DNA of 64,000 nucleotides from Adineta steineri. Its lineage: Eukaryota > Rotifera > Eurotatoria > Adinetida > Adinetidae. The DNA is taken from NCBI GenBank assembly GCA_905250115.1, contig CAJNOI010000180.1, positions 62,001-126,000 on the forward strand. The letters are read 5' to 3'. Below are positions 24,695 through 37,521 of the stretch, one piece after another (positions within the stretch are counted from its first letter, which is position 1; each line of letters opens with the position of its first letter). A program made the translations under genes and the position numbers. A model generated the notes under the pieces. That model did not search any database. It was given only the letters and a program-made list of their open reading frames with translations, and was not told the DNA's origin.

Positions 24695-24701
24695 TATAAA
24701 A
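24695..24701 (+). promoter_or_regulatory. TATA box
   Basis: CCCTATAAAAGG, a consensus TATA element, lies 76 bp before the ATG of the secreted-precursor gene. That leaves room for a start site ~30 bp downstream and a short leader. It is the clearest core promoter element in the window. Confidence 0.65.
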
Positions 24702-24770
24702 GGTAACGACAAAATGTGAATAGAACATTGAAACTTGTTTTTATACACTTTTTCTTCTTGTTATTATACA

Positions 24771-25423
24771 ATGCATATCGCATTTGCAGGTAAATTTCGT
24801 TTTATTTTGTTTTTTCGAAACTCTTATTAAATACTCATTATTATTTGTTTAGTATTTTTTGTTTTAATTCCTTATGTTGTTAGTTATCCATCATTACGTG
24901 AAGTTTCCGCAATAAATGATGAAGATAATAATAACGATTTAGAATTAGAACTTCGTTCAATTTTAAATCATCTTGATAATGAAAAAGAAGAACGAACTCT
25001 TACATCAGGTTAGAACAAATATAATTAATATTATTATTTTTATTTTCATTAATTTATATTTTAGTTGAAGATGATTCGGATGAAAATGAAAATGAAATGA
25101 TTAAACGACAAGGTGGTTATAATATGATTAAACCAGATCTTAAATGTGAAATTGAATGTGTTGGAAATATGCGAGATCCAACTTCAGATCAAATCAAAAT
25201 GTCAATTAAAGATGCAACCAAGATTTGCAAAAATATCTGTACGAAAACAAATAAAAAACGTGAACAAAAAATAAGTTTTGAACAACGAAAAGAAGAAAAT
25301 CATGAAAAGAATTTACGAGAATTTACTGATGATGATGATGAAAATAGCAATAGCAATGAAAAACAACTTAGACAATTTTCAGATTATCTTATGGAACAAT
25401 TACAACTTAATCATAAACAATAA
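24771..25423 (+). CDS. Secreted peptide precursor (candidate prohormone)
   Basis: Three exons (24771..24789, 24853..25008, 25065..25423), both introns phase 1, give 177 residues. The first exon encodes only MHIAFA. The joined start MHIAFAVFFVLIPYVVSYPS is a signal peptide with likely cleavage near VVS/YPS. An acidic spacer (~30-78, D/E/N-rich) ends at the dibasic site IKR. The next segment starts QGGYNMIKPDLKC, so Gln could become pyroglutamate. It carries four cysteines as C-x3-C, a ~25-residue helix-like stretch, then C-x3-C, and ends at TNKKREQ, a second basic site. The last ~60 residues are acidic and asparagine/glutamine-rich, without cysteine. Signal, spacer, KR, cysteine peptide, KKR and tail is the layout of a peptide hormone or secreted effector precursor. 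The C-x3-C pairs suggest a disulfide-linked helical hairpin. No family recognised; the processing is inference. Confidence 0.75.
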
Positions 25424-28400
25424 ATACATTTCAGAAATTAATACAATAGAAACATTTTTCTAATTATCAATGAAATATCTCGTGAAATATACATCACTTT
25501 TTCTTTTTTTGTTTTCTCAAAAGATTTTTATTGCATCATTTATTTCTTTACACACATATATATATATATACTGACATTTATCATAATTGAGTTAGTCATT
25601 GCTTTTTTTTCTTCTAAATGTGAAGTATATAGAGAATCATTAATAAATATCAAATACCTTTCAATCTAACAAGTATATGCAAACTACAACATTAAAGATA
25701 AATATTATAGTTTTATTAATATTGATAATGGAAATTAACACAATCTCTCTCTCTAATACTCATATCTACATAGTACAAGTTTACAAAATAAAACTCTCCA
25801 TCAGTTTTGTTTTACTCATTGACATTAGAGAGAGAAAAAACAATTCATAAAACGTCCTTAACATTATTCATGTGAAATAAAAATATGAAATGAATGAAAA
25901 CTAATCGGAATGAAATTGAAGTCTATTAATCTATATTATGCTGTACTTCATATATCGTTCACAAAGTTTATAGATATCTTCTTCAACTAATGCTAATTTA
26001 GTATGATAACAGTTGAACATCTGATTTATTTTTAAATTTTAAGATGATTATTTTGTAGAGAATATTCATCTATACATGAGATTTTGAGTTTTATTCTAAG
26101 CTACTTATTGAAATCTTATCTCTTTTCTTAATTTAAAAAGTGTCTCAAAAAAATTTTTTTCCAAACGAAGTATAAATGACTAACCAAGATTTCGATTTGT
26201 TATGTTCAGCGATTGTTATACGTGTTTCTTTCATCGAATTTATTTTCTCTCTCAGTAATTAATTAATTAATTATCATTTGTTTATTTTTTAATTAGTTTT
26301 CGTTCGATATTTTATTCTTGTATCCATAAAAACTGATATTCTATACTTGACTTCATGTTAAGGAGATTCATAACAATGTTTTTAAACAATAGAGATCATC
26401 ATAAAGAAAAATTGTTTTTCTGTTATCAAAATTTGATCTAGTTGTACCCCCCCCCCCCATCTTCTCATTCTCTCGTACATATGTTCTTGCTTCCTATGTT
26501 GATTAATAAAAAAAGAAGAATTCTAGTTTGAAGTAAATGCATTAATAAGGATTATTAAAGATCTACTATTAGTTTTAAAATTATAATAGGTATTCAATGA
26601 TTCAACATTTATTTGAAATTTATAAAATTACATAATGTAACTGTTCGAGTTGAAGATATTATTGAATGTCATTTATCATAATGGATCGAACGATGAATTA
26701 CTTATTCGAGATGAAAGCGATTACGTCATGCTATACAATCATTTGTCAAACATCAATGTAGATCATTTATATATAATCAAAGAGTATATTAATAGTCTAT
26801 AGATCCTTTCTACGTACAGCTCGATTGATCAATCGATAAAGAAATGAGTCATTTGTATATCGTTGATATTAATCTGGATATTGATTTTAATTTAATTTTA
26901 AAAAGTTTTTTTTGATTTAGCCTTAATATAATATATCTAATGATTTATTTTTCCGATAACGCTAAGATTTATTCAATGATATATTTAACATTAATTGACT
27001 ACTAATACAATGAACTGTGGGCAATTTAACAATTTCAAGAAAAACATATCTGTTTTACTAATTTAATAAATAACTGAATATTTTATACCTACATCGTCAT
27101 TAAAATTCCAAGTTGACAATAGAAAACATATATGCCATTAGTTTACTTAAATATATTAGTAGGAAAAAATAGAAATGATTCATTCTATATTTATTCTCAA
27201 AAGATAAATAGAAAACAACTGTCTTCATATTTTCTATGTGAGTCAATTAATTGATTTGAAATATTTACATTTACTTAATTCAATTATCTATGGAGAGAAA
27301 AAATAATTTTTAATTAATACAACAAATAAAACGATCAGTGAAGAAACCTATGAATAACTATCATAGATATGATTTTGTTGATCAGTAGGAAAATCTATAG
27401 ATTTTCTCAAAATATGAGTATAGATGAAGATTAGTGATCTTGAGAGAAATTCATTGTCTTCTCTATTTTTTGATGATTTCCTATCAGAATGAATATAGAA
27501 AAGTAAAAGTATCTTCTAATACTAATGCAATTAATATAATTACAAGTTATTATTCAGTGTTTTATTTTCTTCAATTGATATAACTAAGATTTTGATGAAT
27601 ATTAACAATGTAAAATTTTCTTATTGATAAGATCATTTCTAAAATTTGTTTGTTAAGATTCATTGAAAATGAAAGTATTTCTCATGAACATGACAATTTT
27701 AGTTTGATGATGAATAGATTTCTATTTAACTATAAATATCTTGTTAGTAAACACGTTTATTCGAATAGAAATCAAAATTGAGATAAATTATAAATTATTA
27801 ATAAGAAAAAAAGTAACGTCAAGGATATAAAATATGTACGCAATAGTTACGATCTTTGATGTTTTTTCTATTACGTTAATGTTATGCATTACTATAGATA
27901 ATATCCAAACGTTTTTTTTTCGTATCATTAACATATCTAGATATGAATTTAATGTACATTAAATATCTTTTGAAGCACATTGACGATTGAAAACAAAAAT
28001 AAAAAATAGCATAACAACGTACGAATGTCAAAAAATCATATGAATAATTATTCTTACTTGTTACGGTTAATTCAAGATTGTTAAGAATGAATAAACGATG
28101 CTAATTAACTTTCTTTTTTTTTATTCTTTATACTGACGAATAAATAGAAATTAGAAAAATAAAACTAACATTTCTATTTAAAATATTTTCGAAAATCTCA
28201 AAATGATTTTTCTATATAAATATATATATATATTCATGAGACGAAAAGAAATACTTTACATAATTTTGCAGTGAACGAAAAATATTTTATTCGTTTATTG
28301 CAGAACGAAAGATAAAATGTATATGTTTCTTTTCTTGTATGTATATATATTTTAAACATGAAATGTCCTTCCAACTAGATATTTTTTCACTCATTGTCAT

Positions 28401-28703
28401 CAAGGTTTGTCTAGAGTAGTCATATAAATAGTTGACAATAACGTCTCAATATGACTTTCATCAATGATTTCCATCTTAGTCTACAAATAGAAATTATACA
28501 AACATTTTTTTTTTCGAGATTTTCTTAATGAAGAATAATGTTATTTTTATAGATCATAAATCATATAGAATTCAACTGAAATATTACAGAGAAGATTGTG
28601 AGAAAGTAAAATCGACTCTTTCCTTTTTGTTTCTCATCTTGTTAAATCACTTGTAATTCTGATTTTTGATAAATGTTTGTATTTTAGAGTTTGATCAATA
28701 AAT
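25424..28703. other. Intergenic, no gene seen
   Basis: About 3.3 kb of very A+T-rich DNA. It contains a (TA)n run at ~25557-25570 and a 12-base C run at 26447-26458, which stands out in this composition. No reading frame above background was seen. An AG preceded by pyrimidines at ~28687 may end a 5' UTR intron of the next gene. Confidence 0.5.
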
Positions 28704-29504
28704 ATGTCCGTGTTACAAGATGAAACATATGGACAAAATCTTCTTGCGTATTGTGATATGTGTTATGCTGTATTTGATTCTGAAAAAGAATTACATTATA
28801 AATGTTCATCATGTTATGATTATATTGTTTGTTCCAAATGTTTTCCTTTAACAAAAGTAAAACATTCACCACTTCATACATTTGTACCAATAATTGGACT
28901 TCCAAATGAATTTGCATGGGTTCAAAATAATATTGGAATTAGATGTGATCGTTGTTTTCGAACTGATTTTCCAGGTCGTCGTTATAAATGTACTGTTTGT
29001 ACTGATTATGATGTATGTGAAGAATGTTTTCCATTTGTTAATAAATCTCATGAACTTAAATTAGCACCAAATTCAGTTAAAGCTAAATTAAATCATACAT
29101 TATTGGCTCGACGTGCTGTAGCTCTACTCAGTAATCCTGATTCACCTTATTATGGACATCCATATGATGTTCTTACTGATTTGTCATTAACTAAAGCACG
29201 TACTCTAGTCAATGAAAATCAAAATAAACAACCTTTAGATAACAAACTTATTCTTGAAGATCTTGTGCATTATCCAAAGGAATTGAAATTAGATGAACCA
29301 AAGAAAAAAATGACAAAAAATAAACAAAAGAAAAAAAATAAAATTCATGATGGATTATTACAAGTTGATGAAGAATCAATCAAAGGAACATGGCCACGAG
29401 GAACATGTTCTCGTCATAGATTTCTCAATAATAGATGTTTTTTACATCCAGAAATACAACAAGATTCAATTAAAAATGTTGATCTGAGCAGTACCACTGG
29501 ATGA
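28704..29504 (+). CDS. Double ZZ-type zinc finger protein
   Basis: Single-exon, 266 residues from ATG 28704 (MSVLQDETYG). Finger 1 spans ~17-55: CDMC, CSSC, CSKC and a later H pair (KHSPLHTF). Finger 2 spans ~80-120: CDRC, CTVC, CEEC and a H near NKSHELKL. The YKCxxCxDYxxCxxCF spacing is diagnostic of ZZ fingers, which bind zinc and often recognise histone H3 tails or N-terminal peptides. A helical middle follows (LLARRAVALLSNPDSPYYG), then a lysine-rich stretch (KKKMTKNKQKKKNK) likely to act as a nuclear signal, and a C-terminal Cys/His cluster (GTCSRHRFLNNRCFLHPE) that might bind metal. No enzymatic domain is seen. A reader or adaptor role is inference. Confidence 0.85.
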   Translation: MSVLQDETYGQNLLAYCDMCYAVFDSEKELHYKCSSCYDYIVCSKCFPLTKVKHSPLHTFVPIIGLPNEFAWVQNNIGIRCDRCFRTDFPGRRYKCTVCTDYDVCEECFPFVNKSHELKLAPNSVKAKLNHTLLARRAVALLSNPDSPYYGHPYDVLTDLSLTKARTLVNENQNKQPLDNKLILEDLVHYPKELKLDEPKKKMTKNKQKKKNKIHDGLLQVDEESIKGTWPRGTCSRHRFLNNRCFLHPEIQQDSIKNVDLSSTTG

Positions 29505-31109
29505 CATTTCAATAGAATCAAAATAAAATTATAAAACTAACTCCTTCTTTTGTTTTCAAAATTTTAATTTATAAATTGATAAGAAATATTTGTAGACAAT
29601 ATGTTTTATGAACTTTAACAAACGAAATAAAAGAGTATGGTTGCAAATGCCATTTAAACTAAACAAAAATCTTTTTCATATTTATATACACTGAGAATTT
29701 TTATTAAATAAATAAATAGAATTAAAAAGAAAATTATTCTCAAAGGTTATTCTTCTAACCATGAAATAACTTCATAAAGAAATAAATCCATAATAAGACA
29801 TATATGATTTTTTATGTGACACGACACTTTTGTAACTAAAAATTCAAATGATTTTTCTTATTTGTTGGTTAAAAAAGGGAAAAATATTTTTTATTTTTTT
29901 TCTTAGTTGTCTCTCTTTCAGATGCGCATCTTAAATTTGTTACTCTAAACTGATGTAATATATTCATTCTTTCTATTTTTTTGTTTAAAAGAGCATATCA
30001 ATATGTAGTGCATGACTGAGTCGTTTTCTTTAACTAACTTTTCTTTTTAATTACATATAGAAATATTTCTATAGTTCGCTATTTATTTTTCACGAGCTTT
30101 TCGAACCGTTGAACTTTTCATTCTTTTTCTCTGGTGAAAAGGTAACTACTCATAGAAATGGACTCGATCATGCATCGCCTTTTTACAAACTCTCACATAC
30201 AAAAAAACAAATAAAATATATTATATTCTACCAGTTATGACTAACAAGTTTGAGATGACAAATCGAATATTTTCAAACTCATATCCCTATGAAATATCGT
30301 TGCATCGAGATGAACTAATTTTTGTAGAGAAGGCGAGACATTAACATCTGAACAACAACATTTGAGAATTACGTGGTCAGCTCATCTTATCAATTTATTA
30401 TTGAATCAATTTTGTTTGTTAATATTTGCATAGATATCAATCTTTGATTTAAAATAAAATTAATTAAATTTTTCTCATTGATTTTGTTTGAGCATGTTGT
30501 AATCGACATTCACTAAGTTCTCTTATAGAGAAATATTCTTTTAATTATTGTATATTAGAAGTTTTAATTTATTTCGTCGTAATTCATATATATATACACT
30601 TTTGTTTCAATCTGGTTCTCATTCTTGAAACTGAAATCGCAATGATATTTATTATTGAACAAATAATACTATAAAAAGCCCAAGTATGATGATATGGTGC
30701 ATGAATCGTAACTAAAAATGTAATTTATATTTCAAGAATAAGAATCAGATTGAAATGAAAGAGTATATGATAATATAATGTCACAGGTTATTTCTCTTTA
30801 ATCTCGAATTTATGAACAAAGATCCATAGTTATCTAATAATGTATTGTTCAATGTCATTTTTATGATATTCTCATTGAAATTAGTAAATCTATCTATATT
30901 ATTTCATTGTAATTTGGATAGAATATATAGACTTTTGTAAATGAAGTAATGTTTTTCCTTGTCTGTTGTCATTGACAAATAAAAAACACTAATATAAATA
31001 AAAAGAAAAAAAAGAATAAACTTTAACATAAATTGTCTTTTTCTTTCTAAACAATTAAAGAATATTTTCTTTTCAATTCTCTTAAATAATCAAAAATGAA
31101 GTGATAATA
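29505..31109. other. Intergenic
   Basis: No gene is seen apart from the foldback at ~30591-30770. A two-codon upstream frame (ATGAAGTGA) lies just ahead of the next gene's ATG. Confidence 0.45.
30591..30770. repeat. Imperfect foldback, ~46-bp arms
   Basis: The left arm (about 30591-30636) contains TTTCAATCTGGTTCTCATTC. The right arm (about 30723-30770) contains GAATAAGAATCAGATTGAAA, its near reverse complement. The loop is ~85 bp. It may be a MITE-like element or a stem-loop RNA precursor; I cannot tell which. Confidence 0.6.
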
Positions 31110-31855
31110 ATGGATGTCGATTCATCTGATATTATCCAACAAACAAATTCTACTCCAAATAGAGAATATTCAACAATATCAAAAGCAATTGGTGGATTTA
31201 CATCAACACATATGTTACCTGTTTCTAATATCGTTCGACCTGTATATATAAATACACCAGGAAGTATTTCAGAAAAAGAACAAAGTTGGAGATCAAAATT
31301 TCCCAAAATACCAGTTCTTATTTTATCAATAATAGAATTTGTTTTAACAATAATAATATTTATTATTGAAATTGCATCAATGGTTGTTCTTTCTAATGAT
31401 GGCGCAACAGGTGCTGGAATTTGGTGTGCTATTCCATTTTTATTTTCAACTATTTGCGCATTTGTACTTGGTAAATCGATTTTATTTTATTTAATAAAAT
31501 TTCCAATAAAATCTTTCGTTTTTTTATTTAAGTTGAAAGGAAAAGTCGATCGCGAATCTGGTCAACTCGAACTTTAATAACACAATTGATTTTAATTCTA
31601 TTTACTTTTATTCTTATTTCAATAACTGGTCATTATATTGAAAATAATTCCGCATTTGTAACAGTATTATCACCTAGTTCTTATCAAATTAAATATCATT
31701 TAATGCAAGCACAATTAGCATCTGCTGTTCTTTTAATGTTTTCAGGATTAACTTATATTCTCATTTATATTTCTATTAGTTATATTGCTTTATGGCAACC
31801 ATTTCATACACTTGATATTAATGATCATTCGAGACAAATTATTCATTTCGAATAA
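31110..31855 (+). CDS. Four-transmembrane protein (MS4A/MARVEL-like topology)
   Basis: Two exons, 31110..31470 and 31533..31855 (62-bp phase-1 intron), give 227 residues. The ATG at 31110 (MDVDSSDIIQ) is used. After a ~65-residue polar, cytosolic N-terminus come four hydrophobic helices: IPVLILSIIEFVLTIIIFII (~70-95), GIWCAIPFLFSTICAFVLG (~104-121), LITQLILILFTFILISITG (~135-153) and SAVLLMFSGLTYILIYISIS (~182-204). The short tail is polar (DINDHSRQIIHFE). Short loops and cytosolic ends fit the tetraspan MS4A/MARVEL-like group, but no signature confirms a family. The helices are seen directly; function is unknown. Confidence 0.75.
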
Positions 31856-32806
31856 TTAATTATTTCTATTCAATAAATTAATTTACATAAAATATATTCA
31901 ATACAAGATCAATCATTGAATATCATCTCAATATCTTGCTCAAATCTTCATAAAACAAACTCATATTTTAAACAGTAATAGAGAGGTTTACTTGACGTTT
32001 GTTTTTTTTTCATATAAAAAATCTGAATAAATTTCTATTATTATGTATGAAGATCAATATTAATAAAATCATATATACACATTTCTAAAACTTCTTCTCT
32101 CCGGATAATCATTTCGAAATATTTTAAGTCTTTCACATATTGACTCACAAAATTTCTTGTACAATTCACAATCTATTTGAGAAAAAGCTCATCGAATTCA
32201 TTGTTTAAGATTAATTTTGTTAAACAATATTCTTGAAATAATCCTACAAAAACTAATCATCAAGAGTGAGATCAAACCAATGAAGTCAACGATAATGATT
32301 AGCCCATCTTACTGAAAGAATAAAATCTTTTTCTACAAATTGTTTATTTGAAGAATATTTGAGAAATGAATAAATATGAGACTTTGTTTGTAAATAAAGA
32401 AGTTAAACTGACGGACGAGAAGAAGAAGAAAGAATTTTTTATGTTAAAATTCTCGAAAATACTATTTCGTTTTAATTGAAATATGTGAAAAGAAAATGGA
32501 GTTGAAATAAATGTTTTTTGTTGAAATGAAAATGAAATATTGATTGATTGAATTTATTGTAAATTGTTGTTTTATTTTTGCCACTCTTTTCTGGCTGTTT
32601 TTTCTTGTCTTTCTAATATTTAATAATAATAAAAAAAAACACGGTGTAATCACAATAAATCAAAAGAAATAACTAATATGAGTGGCTAGTTTTTCAAGTC
32701 TTCTTGTTTGATCATTTGGGTTTTTCTATGAAATAAATTCATTTGTTATCATTCAGCCAATTCCTAAATAGAAGAGAAAATAAAAGTTAAATTTAATTAA
32801 AGAAAA
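31856..32806. other. Convergent intergenic region
   Basis: Lies between two 3' ends. No supported gene. Confidence 0.45.
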
Positions 32807-33659
<853 letters not shown>

Positions 33660-33988
33660 TCTTAATTTATTCTAAATGTTTTTTCTTTTTGGAAAATATT
33701 GAATATCTATAATAATAAATTCTTATTTAAATAAACACACACACACACACACACAAATATATTTGACGAACATAAAGACAAATAGAAAGATTTTTTTAGG
33801 AAAATTTTTTCTTTGAAAAAAAAAGAAAAAATTTTCTTTTTGAAAAAAGAAAGCGAAGAAAAAAACGGAAAAAGAAGAATTATTTTACAAGACCAACAAA
33901 ACAAAGATGTAGAAACAAAACAAAAAACAAAACAATTATTTGAGATAAATTAAATGAGAATGTAAAATTATTTCAATTTATTTTATTG
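33660..33988. other. Short intergenic region with (CA)n
   Basis: 330 bp between the NAC alpha start and the stop of the receptor kinase, both on the minus strand. Contains a CA repeat at 33734-33755 and an A/G-rich palindromic stretch at ~33790-33860. Presumably holds the NAC alpha promoter. Confidence 0.6.
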
Positions 33989-36508
33989 TTATTGTGATTG
34001 TGATTGTGATAGTTTTTGCATTCTTAATGCAACTAGCGCAGCCCTAATACGTCCTTCTGGAATTTGATCCCAACATTGTCCCATTGTTTCTGATATTGTA
34101 TTGATATTTTTATTTTTACTCTCTTTCCAAGATGAACGTATTAATGGACGATTTAATGGACTTGGTAAATTTATAATTTGTAACATATCATTTATTGATG
34201 GACTACAACTCAAATGACGTTCACGTAATTGATTATCAAACGGCATTTCATACATTTCATTCGAATCTAATCGGTGTTTTGTTTTTGTTAAAAAAAAAAT
34301 AAAAAAAAAATATGTAAATCTTTACCTTCAGTTGGATATCTTGATAAAATTTCCCATAAAATAATTCCAAGAGCATAAACATCACATTGAAGTAAAGCAG
34401 TTGGATCTGAACCAATTGTTCCCGCTAAGATTTCTGGTGACATATATCGAGGAGTTCCAATCTATTTAATTTTTAAATAAAAATTTTCTAAAGAATTCAA
34501 AAAAAGTGTTACTTGTTGTTGTTCATTTGGAAAATTTTGGGTTTGATCAAGTTTAATTGACATTGCAAAATCACAAATAACTAATTTTTCATTATTTATA
34601 TAAAGAATATTGTCAGTTTTTAAATCTCTATGTGCAATTGGTGGTCGACAAGTATATGGATCATTATTTCGATATCGAAAATCTTGATGAAGATATTCAA
34701 CACCTGATGAAATTTGTTTACATATTAATATTAATTCTTTTTCATCGTTTAACAAACGTGAATGAAGAACATCACGTAATGAACCATTAAAACTAAATTC
34801 TGTTATTAAATAATATTTATTTCCATCTGTTAAACTTCCATAATATCTATTCAAATAAAGAAACAAATCAATTTTTACCATATTTCAATTTTAAAATACT
34901 AAAATAAGATTATTTTTATACTTCTGCAAAGAAAAACGTTTGGGAAAACACATTATACCATTCGATAGTTCTTATAATTCTCTATCAAAGTCTTTCTTTT
35001 CATCATATCTCATTTCTGTTCAATGGAAAATCAATTGAATAAAATGAAGACAAGTTAAAAATGAGATTTGAAATGAATTTTCTATTTTTTGACAGATCAT
35101 TATCTAATGAATAACTTTTTGAACGAGTAGATATTCTTTACAATTTTCGATCTTTTACAAATAATATTGTCGTTATATTCATAATAAAATTTCGAGATAA
35201 CGTACATGTCTTTCATTGATAATTGTAAAGGATATCTAGATTTTTATTTGTTTCCAATGAAATTGTCATTCTTCTATAAAATTTATCTTTTCCATATCTA
35301 ACGAAATATTTTGTTTAGTCTTTCAAATTCTCTATTATCATGTGTACATTTAATCATTCTTATAATCAACTTCAATAGATTTTAAAAGTGTAGACAATTT
35401 CAAATGTTAAGACAATATCTGGTTACTTTTAAAAAAAGTGTTTATCTCATAAAAGATTCATTGAAAATATCTAGTGGCTAAATTTTGTTTTTTCCTTATT
35501 TGTAATAAAAAATGTGAAAATGAAATAGAGATTTACTTGAGAATATTCGAATGTTGAATGGATGGTGATAAATAAATAGTTTTTTCATTTAAAAATAATT
35601 TATTCGCTTCATAAGTTCCATTTGAATCAGTTAACATTTTAATGGCAACTTCATCATTTTTATAAAAACCTTTATGAATTAAAGAAAATCTTCCACGTTT
35701 TATTATATTTCCAATTTGTAAATCTTTTGAAGATATATCTTGCTCAATTAATGGTGTTGTTACAGAGTCAGGGTCAGGGAATGGTTTTTCTGGTAATTTC
35801 GATTTTGGAAAAAATCCCCGAATTTTTTTCCATCCACGTTTTAATGTTTTTCGATAAATAAAACAAAGAATTATTAGAATTATTATAATAAATCCAATAA
35901 TTGAACATAATAATATCACATATTCCCATTTACATAACAATTTTTCACATTTTCCATCTATTCAATTTAACAAAACATGAAAAATTATTTGAAATTTTAT
36001 TAAAATTTTACCTATGATTATATTTGTCGGTGATTCAGATTGTGAACTATTTGTTCTTAAAAATGAAATAGAAATAGAGATTGAAATAATATGTGTAACT
36101 TACATAGTAAAATTGAGATTACAAAATTGTTGATCACAACAACAATGTAAATAAGAATCATTTTTTCTTGTAGATTTCGTTAAACATTGTGTTTGATTTT
36201 TACATCTTTTATTAATTTCTTGATCATACATACAATCCATATTTCCAATATAAATCTCATCATTAACTATTTTTATTAATGTTGAACAATAAACTCCACC
36301 ACGAATATTTGATAAAGAATTTTTATGACATTCTTTTGTTTCATATACACATGTTGAATTATAAATGCAATTTGCAGGTGATGCTGTTTTACATAATAAA
36401 CTATTCACAACATTTACTAAATTTTAGAAAATAAACAAGATTTTCTTTTTCGAGAAAAAAATTCATTTTCATACCGAATAAGATTGAAAAAGAAATGAGA
36501 TAAATCAT
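33989..36508 (-). CDS. TGF-beta/activin type II receptor serine/threonine kinase
   Basis: Seven exons (36508..36475, 36416..36104, 36055..36012, 35957..35537, 34846..34513, 34461..34326, 34266..33989), phases all consistent, give 519 residues. Signal peptide MIYLISFSILFVNVVNS; a cysteine-rich three-finger ectodomain ending in the CCCDQQFCN box typical of this superfamily; a membrane helix (ILLCSIIGFIIIILIILCFI, ~145-167). No GS box, so type II rather than type I. Kinase: loop GNIIKRGRFSLIHKG, VAIK lysine, NEKTIY helix glutamate, HRDLKTDNIL catalytic loop, GTPRYMSPEIL, DVYALGIILWEI and the type-II-like C-lobe end ETMGQCWDQIPEGRI. The usual DFG reads DFA (ICDFAMSIKL), which may weaken Mg binding. 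Ligand (activin or BMP) cannot be told. Intron 4 (690 bp) is unusually long. Confidence 0.92.
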
Positions 36509-37521
36509 AATTTGAAATTGAAAGAAAAAAAGGAAAAAGCCAAACTATATAAAATGGTCACGGACGAATAAATCAAAAGTCAGTCATTGTTAACCTTGCT
36601 CCACTAAATAATCAAATGACTCGAACAACCTCTTTTTCTATTCTATTTATTACCAACCATACTACTTTAAGCATTTCCTCCAAATACCTTTAACAAAACA
36701 TTTTATTCTCACTTTTTAGTTTTATTTCATTTCATTTCAAATATTATTTCTTTACTTTTATACGAATTATTTATTAAATTATTTTATCTTTAATCATTTT
36801 AACAACGACATCTATATTATAATAACTCAATGTCGCTTTGATCTTTTCTTTCCATTATTTATTTATTTCCGATGAGATAAAACAATACACTCGAGACAAG
36901 AAATTCATCATTTTTATCAAACGTCATTTTTATTGAATTTAGAAAAAAATACTCTCAGATAAACTTTTAAGATTAAATATTATTTATTAAGTATGAAAAT
37001 AGATTTAAACAAGATCTGTTATTTTAATATTGACTGTCGTATAAGTGAAATTTGGCAATGAAGTGTAACATAGTTGGATAGATGATTGTTTGTAATATTG
37101 ATATTCATATGAGTGAATATTATTCGTAATCTGTTCTATTAGATATTCGTAATATGGAATTTGTAGAATTAATAGAAAAATTTAACTGTCATCGATGAAA
37201 AGTGGAAATCAAACAAAATATTGTTCTTCTATTCTCTTATTTTCTCAATACTAATTCTAAGAATATCTCTCGATATAATTAAACTCATAATTAATCTTTC
37301 TAATGAAAATCATTTCGAAGTATGAAGAGTTTTTCTTAATAGTTTTTCGATCGATATTTGATAATGTGTGTTGGAAAAGAAAATAAATTTGTTAAATAAT
37401 AATTAATAATATTTATTAACATGTTAACAAATTTCTAATGAACAAAAAACAACGAAAGAAAGAGAGAAAGAAATGTTGAATATGTATGTTAACAATATCT
37501 AAACAAATGAATTTAATATTG
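36509..37521. other. Intergenic
   Basis: Between the receptor start and the stop of the pocket-protein gene. No gene is seen; it must include the receptor promoter. Confidence 0.45.

Noticed and set aside
28684..28917. Minus-strand frames within the ZZ-finger gene
   Set aside because: Shadows of the plus-strand coding region, with no domain content.
32462..32653. Short minus frame in the convergent intergenic region
   Set aside because: Low-complexity (K/I/F/N) and without splice or start context.
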